64,000 bases of DNA from Micromonosporaceae bacterium KJ-029 (GCA_005402585.1 BIFP01000067.1:124001-188000), one strand, 5' to 3'; positions 1 to 8,373 are shown, counted from the first letter of the stretch. The notes: generated from the sequence alone by a model not told the origin. Made by a program: numbers and translations.

Positions 1-448
1 CGATCTGCCAGAGGTGGGCCAGGTCGGGCAGCTGGTCGCGGACGCCGGAGACCAGCGTGGCGTGCGCGGTGCTCTCCACCACGCAGGCCACCGCGCCGGA
101 GTCGGCCAGGATCCAGGCCGCCTGCTCGGCGCTGGAGGTCTCGTAGATCGGCACGGTGACCGCTCCGGTCGCCCAGATGGCGTAGTCGACCAGCGTCCAC
201 TCGTAGCGGGTACGGCTCATCAGCCCGACCCGGTCACCCGGCTGCACCCCGGCGGCGACCAGGCCGCGGGCGACCGCCACCACCTCGTCGCGGAACTGGC
301 GGCAGGTCACGTCCACCCAACCGCCAGCCGCGTCGCGGCGGACGAACTGCACCGCCTCGGGGGCGACCTCGGCGTTGTCCCAGACCGGGTCGGTGAGGTT
401 GGCCGAGTCGCCGACGGTGACGATCGGCGGAACGGAGAACTCGCGCAC
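1..448 (-). CDS. fadD: Long-chain fatty acid--CoA ligase (AMP-forming), N-terminal part
   Basis: This is the N-terminal ~149 residues of an acyl-CoA synthetase that adenylates fatty acids and transfers them to CoA; the rest lies beyond the left edge. The reading shows the family's opening (REFSVPPIVTVGD, then NLTDPVWDN), the region around GDRVGLMSRTRYEW and VPIYETSSAEQ, all typical of FadD15-type ligases of the ANL superfamily. The start is taken at the GTG at 448 because GAGGGA lies six bases upstream; a GTG at 454 is possible but sits directly against that site. It diverges from the SRPBCC gene. FadD15 and this SRPBCC family are near neighbours in mycobacteria too. The catalytic P-loop and motif A8 are not in the window. 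Confidence 0.9.
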   Translation of the reverse strand, partial: MREFSVPPIVTVGDSANLTDPVWDNAEVAPEAVQFVRRDAAGGWVDVTCRQFRDEVVAVARGLVAAGVQPGDRVGLMSRTRYEWTLVDYAIWATGAVTVPIYETSSAEQAAWILADSGAVACVVESTAHATLVSGVRDQLPDLAHLWQI

Positions 449-578
449 CTGCACTCCCTCGCACTCACACTGGCCGGGTCGGGCCACTCGGGTCGGCTCT
501 GTCGAAACCTACCCGCCCGACCGGCTCGCGGGCACAGGCAGGTGGGGCGGCGCGGCGCGATGGCGCCGTCCGGACGGG

Positions 579-584
579 TAGCCT
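579..584 (+). promoter_or_regulatory. -10 box of a leaderless transcript (TAGCCT)
   Basis: TAGCCT followed by six bases and then the ATG at 591. No Shine-Dalgarno sequence precedes that ATG. The spacing fits a transcript that starts at or next to the start codon. No clear -35 is visible. Confidence 0.55.
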
Positions 585-590
585 CCCCCC

Positions 591-1046
591 ATGGCGGACA
601 CCTCCACCCAGTCGATCATCATCGGCGCTCCACCGGACCGGGTGGCGGCGGTCATCTGTGACTTCCCGAGCTATCCCGAGTGGGCCGACGCGGTGCGGCA
701 GGCCGAGGTCGTCGAGGAGTACGAGGACGGCTACGCCAGCCAGGTCCGCTTCGTCCTCGACGCCGGCGTGATGGCCGACGAGTACGTGCTCGCGTACGCC
801 TACGCCGAGGACCTGTCCCGGATCGAGTGGCACCTGGTCGCGCCCTCGAAGATGCAGCGGGCCCAGCGTGGCTCGTACGACCTGACCGCCAACGCCGACG
901 GGGGGACCACCGTGACGTACACCCTGGAGGTGGAGCTCGCGGTCGGGATGCTCGGGATGTTCCGCCGGAAGGCCGAAAAAATGATCATGGACGCCGCGTT
1001 GAAGCAGCTGAAGCGCCGGGTAGAAGCATCTGGTGTGGCGCAGTGA
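591..1046 (+). CDS. SRPBCC family (START/polyketide cyclase-like) protein
   Basis: A 151-residue single-domain protein of the SRPBCC (Bet v1-like) fold, which builds a hydrophobic ligand cavity. It opens with SIIIGAPPDRVAAVICDF.PSYPEW, the usual first strand and helix of the family, and ends in a long helix rich in charged residues (FRRKAEKMIMDAALKQLKRR). It resembles the mycobacterial Rv2185c family in length and pattern, and as there it lies close to a fadD15-type ligase. The ligand is not known. The gene has no ribosome-binding site and probably uses a leaderless mRNA. The next gene starts 40 bases downstream on the same strand. Confidence 0.85.
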   Translation: MADTSTQSIIIGAPPDRVAAVICDFPSYPEWADAVRQAEVVEEYEDGYASQVRFVLDAGVMADEYVLAYAYAEDLSRIEWHLVAPSKMQRAQRGSYDLTANADGGTTVTYTLEVELAVGMLGMFRRKAEKMIMDAALKQLKRRVEASGVAQ

Positions 1047-1086
1047 CGCGTCCGGCGACCCGGTCGCCACGGTAGAGGAGCCCAGC

Positions 1087-1755
1087 ATGGGTGCAACGGA
1101 TCCGGGTTCGGCCCGGGAAGAGGCGGAGCGGCTGGTCGCCACTCTGCTGGCCACCGCACGGATGGCCGCCGCCGGCCCGGGTCCCGGATCCTGGGGCCCG
1201 CTCGGTGGGATCGTGACCGGTGTCCTCGGTCACAGCGGTGCCCCGGAGCAGCCGGGGGTCGGCTCACCGGGGGCCGGCTTCGCCACCGGCACGGCCGAAT
1301 GTTGCGTCTGCCCGGTCTGCCGGGGAATCGCCGCGTTGCGCGACCCGAGTCCGGAATTCGCCGAGCGGCTGGCCACCGGCGCCGGCGATCTGGCCGCCGG
1401 TCTGGCCAGCTTCCTGCGCGCCTTCACCCCGTCCGAACCCGCCGCCGAGAACCCGTCCGAACCCGCCGACCCCGGCCCGGACAGCGACCGCGTCTGGCGC
1501 GAGGCGACCCGTACCGGGCATGATTCTCAGCCGGCACCGGAGCGGGACGTCTGGTCCACCGCGACCCGGGCGGAGGACATCGCCGTCCCGGCCGCCGCGC
1601 CCGTCGACGCCGCCGGGCCGGTCGCGCCAGCGGGGCGCCGGACGCCGACCGACCGTCGGGTGGTGCCCGCCTCGCGGGTACCCGACGGCGAGCCCGCACC
1701 GGGCGCGGAGGCCGTGCCCGGCGGGGCGCAGGGCGCACCAGGCGACGGGGCCTGA
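1087..1755 (+). CDS. Conserved actinobacterial protein of unknown function
   Basis: A 222-residue protein with no family I can name. The first ~110 residues are the conserved-looking part: a helical N-terminus, a Gly/Pro-rich turn, then a Cys cluster CCVCPVCR that could bind a metal, then a second helical segment (EFAERLATGAGDLAAGLASFLRAF). The remaining half is low-complexity, rich in Pro, Ala, Glu and Asp, and probably disordered. The start at 1087 is chosen because GAGGAG lies six bases upstream; an earlier in-frame ATG at 1033 overlaps the previous gene and has no such site. It lies between the SRPBCC gene and the glucokinase on the same strand and may be cotranscribed. It has no signal peptide. 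Confidence 0.75.
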   Translation: MGATDPGSAREEAERLVATLLATARMAAAGPGPGSWGPLGGIVTGVLGHSGAPEQPGVGSPGAGFATGTAECCVCPVCRGIAALRDPSPEFAERLATGAGDLAAGLASFLRAFTPSEPAAENPSEPADPGPDSDRVWREATRTGHDSQPAPERDVWSTATRAEDIAVPAAAPVDAAGPVAPAGRRTPTDRRVVPASRVPDGEPAPGAEAVPGGAQGAPGDGA

Positions 1756-1823
1756 CAGGACGACCCGCAGCACCGGCGAGGGCTGGTGCGCGCGGGGTGG
1801 CACAGCAGAGGGGAGTGGCCGCG

Positions 1824-2771
1824 GTGACGCTGACCATCGGAGTCGACGTCGGTGGCACGAAGGTGGCCGGCGGTGTTGTCGACGACACCGGCACGGTTCT
1901 CCTGCAGACCCGACGGGACACCCCCGCCGATGACGTCGGCAAGACCCGCGACGTCATCATCGAGCTGGTCAGCGAACTCGCCACCGGGCGCGAGATCCAG
2001 GCGGTCGGCATCGGTGCGGCGGGATGGATCGACGCCAACCGCTCCACCGTGCTCTTCGCCCCCAACCTCGCCTGGCGCGACGAGCCGCTGCGGGCGTACG
2101 TCAGCACGGCGGTCGAGCTGCCGGTGGTGGTGGAGAACGACGGCAACGCGGCCGCCTGGGCGGAGTTCCGCTACGGCGCCGCCCGGAACGCCGAGGACTC
2201 GATGGTCATGTTCACCATCGGCACCGGCGTCGGCGGTGGCATCGTGCTCGGCGGCGAGCTGCTACGCGGGAACAACGGCATCGCCGCCGAACTGGGCCAC
2301 ATGCTCACCGTTCCCGACGGGCACCAGTGCGGCTGCGGGCGGCTCGGCTGCATCGAGCAGTACGCCAGCGGCAGCGCCCTGGTCCGCTTCGCCCGCGCCG
2401 CCGCCCGGCAGGAACCGCACCGGGCCACCGCGTTGCTGGAGCTGGCCGACGGCGACGCCGAGGCGATCACCGGACCGATGGTGACGGCCGCGGCCAAGGG
2501 CGGCGACCCGGTCTCCGCCGAGGCGTTCGCCCAGGTCGGGCGCTGGCTCGGCACAAGCCTGGCGGACATGGCGCAGATCCTCGACCCGCAGGTCCTCGTC
2601 GTCGGCGGTGGCGTCATCGACGCCGGCGACCTGCTCATGGGCCCGACCCGCCGCTCGTTCACCGAGGCCCTGGCGCAGCGCAGCCGGCTGCCGGTGGCCG
2701 AGATCCGCCCGGCCGAGCTGGGCAACTCCGCCGGTGTCATCGGCGCGGCCGACCTGGCCCGGCGAATATAG
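1824..2771 (+). CDS. glk: ROK-family glucokinase
   Basis: A 315-residue sugar kinase of the ROK family, phosphorylating glucose at C6 with ATP. Visible motifs are the N-terminal phosphate loop DVGGTK, the sugar-binding ENDGNAAAWAE with its catalytic Asp, GTGVGGG, and the ROK signature ELGHML...CGCGRLGCIEQYASG, which holds the structural zinc with His and three Cys. The C-terminal VVGGGV is also present. The start at GTG 1824 is preferred because AGAGGGGA lies about nine bases before it; an upstream GTG at 1797 would add nine residues. The stop codon abuts the GTG of the next gene, so the two are likely translated from one message. Glucose is inferred from the family; other hexoses are possible. 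Confidence 0.9.
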   Translation: MTLTIGVDVGGTKVAGGVVDDTGTVLLQTRRDTPADDVGKTRDVIIELVSELATGREIQAVGIGAAGWIDANRSTVLFAPNLAWRDEPLRAYVSTAVELPVVVENDGNAAAWAEFRYGAARNAEDSMVMFTIGTGVGGGIVLGGELLRGNNGIAAELGHMLTVPDGHQCGCGRLGCIEQYASGSALVRFARAAARQEPHRATALLELADGDAEAITGPMVTAAAKGGDPVSAEAFAQVGRWLGTSLADMAQILDPQVLVVGGGVIDAGDLLMGPTRRSFTEALAQRSRLPVAEIRPAELGNSAGVIGAADLARRI

Positions 2772-3473
2772 GTGACCCCCGGCGTGCCGTTGCGGGTCGT
2801 GTCCTACAACGTGCACGGCCAGCGCGACGACACCGCCGCGCTGGCCGCGGTGGTGCGTGCGGTGGCGCCGGACGTGGTGGTCGTCCAGGAGGGGCCGCGT
2901 CGGCTGCGCTGGCGGGAGAAGACGGCCGCGCTGGCCGCCTCGTTCGGCCTGGTGGTCGCCGCCGGTGGGCTGCCGTCGCTGGGCAACCTGCTGCTCACCA
3001 GCCTGCGGGTCCGGGTGACCGGAACCCGGTGCCGCCGCTTTCCGCTCACTCCCGGCCGGCACCTGCGCGGTGCCGCGTACGCCGACTGCCTGGTGGGCCG
3101 GTCCGCCCGGTTCACCGTGGCCGGGTCGCACCTGTCCACCGACCCGGCCGAGCGGCCGGGGCAGGCGGAGCTGTTCAAGCGGGACCTGGCCGCCGCGACC
3201 CACCCGGTGATCGCCGCGGCCGACCTGAACGAGGAGCCGGGCGGCCCGGCGTGGACCACCGTCGCGCGGGGGCTGACCGACGCGGCGGTGGCGGCGGATC
3301 GGGGCGGGTCGTTCACCTTCTCCTGCGCGAACCCGCGCCGGCGTATCGACGCCCTGTTCGTCGACGCGCGGATCACCGTGGTCGACTACGACGTGGTGGA
3401 CACCCCGCTGACCCGCCGGGCCAGCGACCATTTTCCGGTACTGGTCGACCTGCTGGTGCCCGCTGCCGGCTGA
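2772..3473 (+). CDS. Endonuclease/exonuclease/phosphatase (EEP) fold hydrolase
   Basis: A 233-residue metal-dependent phosphodiesterase of the EEP superfamily. The order of motifs is typical: SYNVHG near the N-terminus, the metal-binding Glu in VVQEGPRR, then AADLNEEP (catalytic Asp and Asn), IDALF, and the terminal SDHFPV with the catalytic Asp-His pair. It has no signal peptide. The GTG start follows the glucokinase stop codon directly, so translation is probably coupled. The family acts on DNA, inositol phosphates, sphingomyelin or other phosphodiesters; nothing in the sequence chooses among these. Confidence 0.85.
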   Translation: MTPGVPLRVVSYNVHGQRDDTAALAAVVRAVAPDVVVVQEGPRRLRWREKTAALAASFGLVVAAGGLPSLGNLLLTSLRVRVTGTRCRRFPLTPGRHLRGAAYADCLVGRSARFTVAGSHLSTDPAERPGQAELFKRDLAAATHPVIAAADLNEEPGGPAWTTVARGLTDAAVAADRGGSFTFSCANPRRRIDALFVDARITVVDYDVVDTPLTRRASDHFPVLVDLLVPAAG

Positions 3474-3566
3474 CCGCCGGCCGCCGGGCGGGCTGGACAT
3501 CCCGCTCCGTTGTGGAGAGGATTTCGCGCGACCCGGCACTCGTGCCGAGACGAAGGAGACTCCCCG

Positions 3567-4973
3567 GTGCCCACCCCCACCGAGCACGGCCGGCCCGATC
3601 CGGAGACGACCACGCTCGCCCACAGCCGCGACGGCCGCCCGGTCTCGGACCGGGGCGACACGGTCTGTGTCATCGGCGCCGGAGCCAGCGGCCTGACCGC
3701 CGTGAAGAACCTCGCCGAGCACGGCTTCGGCGTCGACTGCTACGAGCGCGAGACCGGCATCGGCGGCGCCTGGAACTGGCGGCACGACCGCAGCCCGGTG
3801 TACGCCAGCACCTACCTGATCTCGTCGCGGCCGTTCACCCAGTTCCCCGACTTCCCGATGCCCGACGACTGGCCGGACTACCCGCACCACAGCCAGTTGC
3901 TGTCCTACTTCGAGCGCTACGCCGACCACTTCGACCTGCGCCGGCACATCTGGTTCGGCACCGAGGTGGTCCGCGTCGAACCGGTCGCCGACGACCGCTG
4001 GGACGTGACCACCCGCAGCACCGGCGGCTACGGCCCTGAACGCACCTCGCGGTACGCCGCGGTGGTGATCGCCAACGGGCACAACTGGTCGCCGAAGCTG
4101 CCCCGGTACGAGGGGCTGGAGCAGTTCCGGGGCGAGGTCATGCACGCCTCCTCGTACAAGGATCCGGCCCAGCTGCGCGGCAAGCGGGTGCTGGTGGTGG
4201 GGGCCGGCAACACCGGCTGCGACATCGCGGTGGAGGCCGCGCAGCAGGCGTCGCGCTGCTGGCACTCCACCCGCCGGGGCTACTGGTACGCCCCGAAATA
4301 CGTCTTCGGTCGCCCCGCCGACCAGGTCAACGACACCCTGCTGGCACTGCGGGTGCCGCTGCGGGTGCGGCAGTGGCTCTACCACCGGACGCTGCGGCTG
4401 ACCGTCGGCGACCTGACCCGCTTCGGTCTGCCGAAGCCGGACCACCGGGTGTACGAGACCCACCCGATCGCCAACAGCCAGCTCGTCTATCACGTCGGCC
4501 ATGGCGCGATCACCCCGGTGCCGGACATCGGGCGCTTCCACTCGCACTCGGTGGAGCTGGCCGACGGCCGGCAGATCGACCCGGAACTGGTCGTCTTCGC
4601 CACCGGCTACCTGCCCCGGTTCGAGTTCCTGGACGCGAAGATCCTCGGCGACGACGAGGGCGCGGGCCGGCCCCGTTTGTGGCTCAACGCCTTCGTACCG
4701 GACCATCCGACCCTCGCGGTGGCCGGCCTGGTCCAGCCGGACTCGGGCGTGTTCACCCTGTCGCACTGGCAGGCGGTGCTCTTCGCCCGGTTGCTGCGGC
4801 TGCGCGCCACCCGACCGGACCGGGCCGCGGCCTTCGCGAAGCGGGTCCGGGCCGGCGCCGGCCAGCGCTACTCGGGGCAGGTGAAGGACTCGACCCGGCA
4901 CTGGTTCGAGGTCGGCCACGCCGACTACCTGCGTGCGCTGGAGCGCGCGCTGCGGAACCTGGAGGGCAAGTGA
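3567..4973 (+). CDS. Flavin-containing monooxygenase (class B, FAD/NADPH)
   Basis: A 468-residue oxygenase that uses FAD and NADPH to oxygenate soft nucleophiles (N or S) or ketones. GAGASG at residues 37-42 is the FAD Rossmann loop; FRGEVMHASSY at about 187-197 fits the FMO signature FxGxxxHxxxY; GAGNTG at about 212-217 is the NADPH loop; FATGYLPRF near the C-terminal half is the usual ATG motif. AAGGAGA lies seven bases before the GTG at 3567, which fixes the start. The substrate is unknown. Its stop codon is the first RTGA of the inserted repeats at 4970-5081 that separate it from the alpha/beta hydrolase gene, with which it was probably once overlapping. Confidence 0.88.
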   Translation: MPTPTEHGRPDPETTTLAHSRDGRPVSDRGDTVCVIGAGASGLTAVKNLAEHGFGVDCYERETGIGGAWNWRHDRSPVYASTYLISSRPFTQFPDFPMPDDWPDYPHHSQLLSYFERYADHFDLRRHIWFGTEVVRVEPVADDRWDVTTRSTGGYGPERTSRYAAVVIANGHNWSPKLPRYEGLEQFRGEVMHASSYKDPAQLRGKRVLVVGAGNTGCDIAVEAAQQASRCWHSTRRGYWYAPKYVFGRPADQVNDTLLALRVPLRVRQWLYHRTLRLTVGDLTRFGLPKPDHRVYETHPIANSQLVYHVGHGAITPVPDIGRFHSHSVELADGRQIDPELVVFATGYLPRFEFLDAKILGDDEGAGRPRLWLNAFVPDHPTLAVAGLVQPDSGVFTLSHWQAVLFARLLRLRATRPDRAAAFAKRVRAGAGQRYSGQVKDSTRHWFEVGHADYLRALERALRNLEGK

Positions 4974-5081
4974 GCGAGCGGGGCGAGGCGGCGGCGTGAG
5001 CGAGCGGGGCGAGCGAACCATCGGGTACAGCAGCGTGGCGCCTGGCGCCGCCGGCGAGCGGAGCGAGGTGGCGGCGTGAGC
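4970..5081 (+). repeat. Junction-splitting repeat: 26-bp partial unit plus 80-bp unit
   Basis: The string GTGAGC occurs at 4970, 4996 and 5076. The 80-bp unit 4996-5075 has the same length and aligns without gaps to the units at 43717-43796 and (minus strand) 39816-39737; the 26-bp unit 4970-4995 looks like the same element with its middle deleted. The monooxygenase stop TGA (4971-4973) overlaps the first GTG; each unit reads open from its GTG and ends in a TGA overlapping the next GTG, the last being the hydrolase start at 5076. The mini-ORFs are 9 and 27 codons long; the longer begins MSERGER and ends ERSEVAA. Confidence 0.85.
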
Positions 5082-5912
5082 GTGCAGACCGGTGAGCGGG
5101 TGCGGGTCATGCGGAGCTGGGAGTGGGCCCGGCCGGTCCGCCCGGTCCGGCGTGAGGTGCTCAGCGCCCTGCCCGAGCTGGAGGAGGGCCAGCCGCCGCT
5201 GTTGTTCGTGCCCGGCTTCGGGCACGGCGCCTGGGCGTACGCCGAGCACTGGCTCGGGCACGCCGCCGCGCGCGGTTTCCCGGCGTACGCGGTGAGCTTG
5301 CGCGGGCACGGCGGCAGCGACCCGGCGCCGGAGGCGAACCTGCGGGCGTACGCCCACGACGTGGTCCAGGTGGCGGCGGGCCTGCCGCGCCAGGCGGTGC
5401 TGGTGGGGCACGGCGCCGGGGCCCTGGTGGTCGCGCACGCCCTGGCCCGCTACCCGGCCCGCGCGGCGGTGCTGGTGGCGCCGGTGCTCGGCGGCTGGGC
5501 GACGTTCGGTGCCGCGCTGCGCCGCAACCCGTTCGGCACCGTGCCGGCGGTGTTCGGCGGTCGGCTGCGGCTGAGCCGCCGGCAGCTGTTCAGCCGCGGG
5601 CTGCCCGATGCCGACGCCCGCCGCTACGCCGCCCGGTTGGGTCGGGCCGCCCGGCGCGCCCAGTGGCAGCTGTTGACCGGCGCCGACCCGGAGCCGGCGG
5701 TGGGCCGCCCGTCGGTACTGGTGCTGGGCAGTCCGGACGACCGGGTGGTGCCGTCGTCGGCGCTGACCCGCGCCGCCCGGCGGTACGGTTCGGCACCGCT
5801 GCTCTTTCCCGGTATGGGGCACGACCTGATGCTCGACGCCCGCTGGCAGGAGCCGATCGACGCGATCCTCGACTGGCTGGTCAAGAACCCGACCCGCGAC
5901 GACCGGGCCTGA
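5076..5912 (+). CDS. Alpha/beta-hydrolase fold protein lacking the nucleophile serine
   Basis: A 278-residue alpha/beta-hydrolase fold protein. It has an oxyanion-type segment FVPGFGHGAW, the loop SLRGHGGS, the nucleophile elbow GHGAG at residues 111-115, an acid candidate in LGSPDDRVV, and the terminal His in GMGHDLML. The elbow normally reads GxSxG; here the central residue is Gly113, so the usual serine nucleophile is absent although the acid and His are kept. It may be a pseudo-enzyme, a binding protein, or use another residue. The start GTG at 5076 overlaps the stop of the inserted mini-ORF at 4996-5079. It converges on otsA, leaving only 24 bases between them. Confidence 0.8.
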   Translation: MSVQTGERVRVMRSWEWARPVRPVRREVLSALPELEEGQPPLLFVPGFGHGAWAYAEHWLGHAAARGFPAYAVSLRGHGGSDPAPEANLRAYAHDVVQVAAGLPRQAVLVGHGAGALVVAHALARYPARAAVLVAPVLGGWATFGAALRRNPFGTVPAVFGGRLRLSRRQLFSRGLPDADARRYAARLGRAARRAQWQLLTGADPEPAVGRPSVLVLGSPDDRVVPSSALTRAARRYGSAPLLFPGMGHDLMLDARWQEPIDAILDWLVKNPTRDDRA

Positions 5913-5936
5913 CTTCGGGCCCGGTCAGACCCGTCG

Positions 5937-7361
5937 TCAGCCGGTGCTGAGGTGGGTGAGCAGTGAGCCGGTCTGGTCCAGAGTGGACAGGTAGGAGCGG
6001 GCCCAGGCGCGGATATCGTGCTCTCGCAGGTGTTCGCGCATGGCCCGCATCCGTTCCCGCACGTCCGCCGGGTCGGCGCGCAGCGCCGCCAGCAGGCCCT
6101 GCTTGAGCCCCTCCAGGTCGTGCGGGTTGACCAGGTATGCCTGCGGCAGCTCGGCCGCGGCCCCGGCGAACTCGCTGAGCAGCAGCGCACCGAGGTCGTC
6201 CACCCGGGCGGCGACGTACTCCTTGGCGACCAGGTTCATCCCGTCCCGCAAAGGGGTGACCGCCATCACGTCGGCCACCCGGTAGAGGGCAGCCAGCTCG
6301 GCCCGGTCGAACGGCTGGGTGAGGTAGTGGATCGCCGGCTCGCCGACTCGGCCGAACTCCCCGTTGATCCGTCCGACCTCCCGCTCGACCCGGTCGCGGA
6401 GGATCTGGTACTGGCCGACCCGTTCCCGGCTCGGCACCGCCACCTGCACCAGCACCGTGTCCCGGACCTTGACGTGCCCGTGGGCGAGCAGCTCGCTGTA
6501 CGCCTTGAGCCGCTGCTCGATGCCCTTGGTGTAGTCCATCCGGTCGACGCTGAGGATCACCTGCTCGGGGCTGCCGAGGTCCTGGCGCAGTCGGCGGGCC
6601 CGGTCGGCCACCTCCGGTCGGCCGGCCAGTGCGGACATCTCGGCGGTGTCGATGGAGACCGGGAACGCGCCGATCCGCACCATCCGGCCGTCGACCGCGA
6701 TCCGCCGGTCGGTGGCCGGCAGCTCCAGCACCTTCGTCACCAGCTGGGCGAAGTTGTGTGCGGCCTGGGCCCGCTGGAAGCCGACCAGGTCCGCGCCGAG
6801 CATCCCGCGCAGCAGCTCGGCCCGGCGGGGCAGTTGCATGAACAGTTCCGGCGGCGGGAACGGCACGTGCAGGAAGAAGCCGATCCGCAGGTCGGGCCGC
6901 AGGGCGCGGAGCAGCCCCGGCACCAGTTGCAGGTGGTAGTCCTGCACCCAGACCACCGCGCCGGCCTCGGCGACCTCCGCGGTGGCCTCGGCGAACCGCT
7001 GGTTGACCCGCTGGTACGCGTCCCACCAGCGCCGGTGGTGCTCCGGCTGCTCGACGGCGTCGTGGTAGATCGGCCACAGGGTCGCGTTGGCGAAGCCCTC
7101 GTAGTGGTCGCGCAGGTCGTCGCCGGTCAGCGCCACGGTGTGCATCCGTACGCCGTCGACGTCGGGCAGGGCGGGCGCGGGGCCCGTCCCGCCGGCCCAG
7201 CCGACCCAGGTCGCCGGGGTGTGCCGCAGCAGGGGGTGCAGGGCGCTCACCAGCCCGCCGGGGCTGCGGCGCCATTCGCAGGCGCCGTCGAGAGCCTGGC
7301 TGTCGTCGATGGGTAGGCGGTTGGCCACAACCACGAGGGAACTCTGTCGCATCTCGGGCAT
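5937..7361 (-). CDS. otsA: Alpha,alpha-trehalose-phosphate synthase (UDP- or ADP-forming), GT20
   Basis: A retaining glycosyltransferase of family GT20 joining nucleotide-activated glucose to glucose-6-phosphate. With the ATG at 7361 it is 474 residues, the usual size for a stand-alone synthase; no phosphatase domain is fused and no otsB is in the window. Motifs include VVVANRLP, WVGWAGG, WVQDYHLQLVP, FFLHVPFPPPELF, SVDRMDYTKGIEQR (substrate Arg and Lys) and DGMNLVAKEYVAAR. The start is uncertain: neither the ATG at 7361 nor the GTG at 7388 has a convincing ribosome-binding site. Trehalose serves stress protection and spores in actinomycetes. The 154 bases upstream carry the palindrome at 7442-7452. 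Confidence 0.92.
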   Translation of the reverse strand: MPEMRQSSLVVVANRLPIDDSQALDGACEWRRSPGGLVSALHPLLRHTPATWVGWAGGTGPAPALPDVDGVRMHTVALTGDDLRDHYEGFANATLWPIYHDAVEQPEHHRRWWDAYQRVNQRFAEATAEVAEAGAVVWVQDYHLQLVPGLLRALRPDLRIGFFLHVPFPPPELFMQLPRRAELLRGMLGADLVGFQRAQAAHNFAQLVTKVLELPATDRRIAVDGRMVRIGAFPVSIDTAEMSALAGRPEVADRARRLRQDLGSPEQVILSVDRMDYTKGIEQRLKAYSELLAHGHVKVRDTVLVQVAVPSRERVGQYQILRDRVEREVGRINGEFGRVGEPAIHYLTQPFDRAELAALYRVADVMAVTPLRDGMNLVAKEYVAARVDDLGALLLSEFAGAAAELPQAYLVNPHDLEGLKQGLLAALRADPADVRERMRAMREHLREHDIRAWARSYLSTLDQTGSLLTHLSTG

Positions 7362-7441
7362 TCCGATCAGCAGGGGAGGGACTGCCACGAGGAAGGAACA
7401 ACCGGGCAGTCGGCGGGTGAAGTGACGTACTGCGGTATTCC

Positions 7442-7452
7442 TACTGACAGTA
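7442..7452. promoter_or_regulatory. Perfect 11-bp palindrome upstream of otsA
   Basis: TACTG-A-CAGTA is a perfect hyphenated palindrome about 80 bases before the otsA start, in an AT-richer patch that also repeats GTTAC on the plus strand. It is placed like an operator. No regulator is identified. Confidence 0.35.
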
Positions 7453-7515
7453 AGTTACACCACTGTTACGCCCACTGGCGCGGCGCGGTCGCCGTCCCGG
7501 CATCCGGACGCCTGC

Positions 7516-8373
7516 TCAGACCACCGCGCCGTCGTCGGGGTCGCGGTCCTCGTCGCCGGGGCGCAGTCGCCACACCAGCGTGACGAAGCCGGCGAGGATG
7601 CCGGTGAAGCCGAGCAGCGTCACCACCCCCCGGTCCGCGGGGAGCAGGTCGGGGAAGAGGAACAGCACGAAGCCGAGCACCACGGCGAGCACGCCGGCCA
7701 CCGCGTACTTCGACACCCGGGGCAGCGGCGGAGGCGGCGGCGGGACGTAGCGCTCGTCGTCGCTGGGGTCGCCGGGCAGGTGGGCGCCGAAGGTGTCCAG
7801 GCCGTCCAGCAGCGACGGCCCGTCGCCGTCGCGGGGGCCACGCCCGACGGAGACGCCGGAGATGTCGGCCGCGTACGGCAGCCGCCGCACGTCGGTGGCG
7901 GTCGGCCCGGTCGGCTCGTCGGTGCCCGGCAGCGTCGCCGTGGCCGTGCCGCCGCCCCGGTCGGCCTGGTCGGCCTCGTCGTCCACGTCCTCCGCGGCCG
8001 GCCACGGATGCTCGCCCGCGCCCGGGGAGCTGTGGTAGCCGGCGACGATCCGGGCCCACTCGGCGTCGATGTCCGGTTCCTCACCGGCCCGCCCGACGAC
8101 GGTCTCGTCGGAGAGTTGACTGAGGTAGTCCCGGGCCGTGCTCAGGTGCGAGCGGTCCACGTAGAGCCGGTCCACCGGCCGGGGCGGCACGGTGGTGGTG
8201 CGGGTGACCGGGTTCAGATCCGCCGACGGTTGCAGGTAGGCGGCGATCCCACCGGCGGCCAGCACGTCGAGCAGGTGTTCGCCGACGCGCGGATCGACGT
8301 CGCCGGCGACGGCGTACTCGTTAGCGTCGAGTCCGTTGTCCCGCCGTCCCCGCCGAGCCCCACCCGCTGACAC
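7516..8373 (-). CDS. Membrane-anchored protein with DUF308-like C-terminus
   Basis: A 285-residue protein. The first ~100 residues form a soluble region that looks conserved (NEYAVAGDVDPRVGEHLLDVLAAGGIAAYLQPS), followed by an acidic and proline-rich linker including PPPPPPLPR. Two adjacent hydrophobic helices near the C-terminus (VAGVLAVVLGFVLFLFPDLL and VVTLLGFTGILAGFVTLVW) anchor it in the membrane, leaving a short acidic tail. The GTG at 8373 is chosen because GAGGAGGA lies seven bases upstream. Its function is unknown. It lies upstream of otsA on the same strand and diverges from the acyltransferase gene. The N-terminal half may be a small regulatory domain, but I cannot name it. Confidence 0.75.
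   Translation of the reverse strand: MSAGGARRGRRDNGLDANEYAVAGDVDPRVGEHLLDVLAAGGIAAYLQPSADLNPVTRTTTVPPRPVDRLYVDRSHLSTARDYLSQLSDETVVGRAGEEPDIDAEWARIVAGYHSSPGAGEHPWPAAEDVDDEADQADRGGGTATATLPGTDEPTGPTATDVRRLPYAADISGVSVGRGPRDGDGPSLLDGLDTFGAHLPGDPSDDERYVPPPPPPLPRVSKYAVAGVLAVVLGFVLFLFPDLLPADRGVVTLLGFTGILAGFVTLVWRLRPGDEDRDPDDGAVV

Noticed and set aside
1033..1086. Earlier start for the hypothetical gene at 1087
   Set aside because: The extension overlaps the SRPBCC gene, lacks a ribosome-binding site, and a good site stands before 1087.
2024..5822. Very long open frames in other frames or on the opposite strand of the glucokinase-to-hydrolase genes
   Set aside because: They are Arg/Gly/Pro-rich shadows of the true genes caused by high GC; they show no domain and cross several real gene borders.
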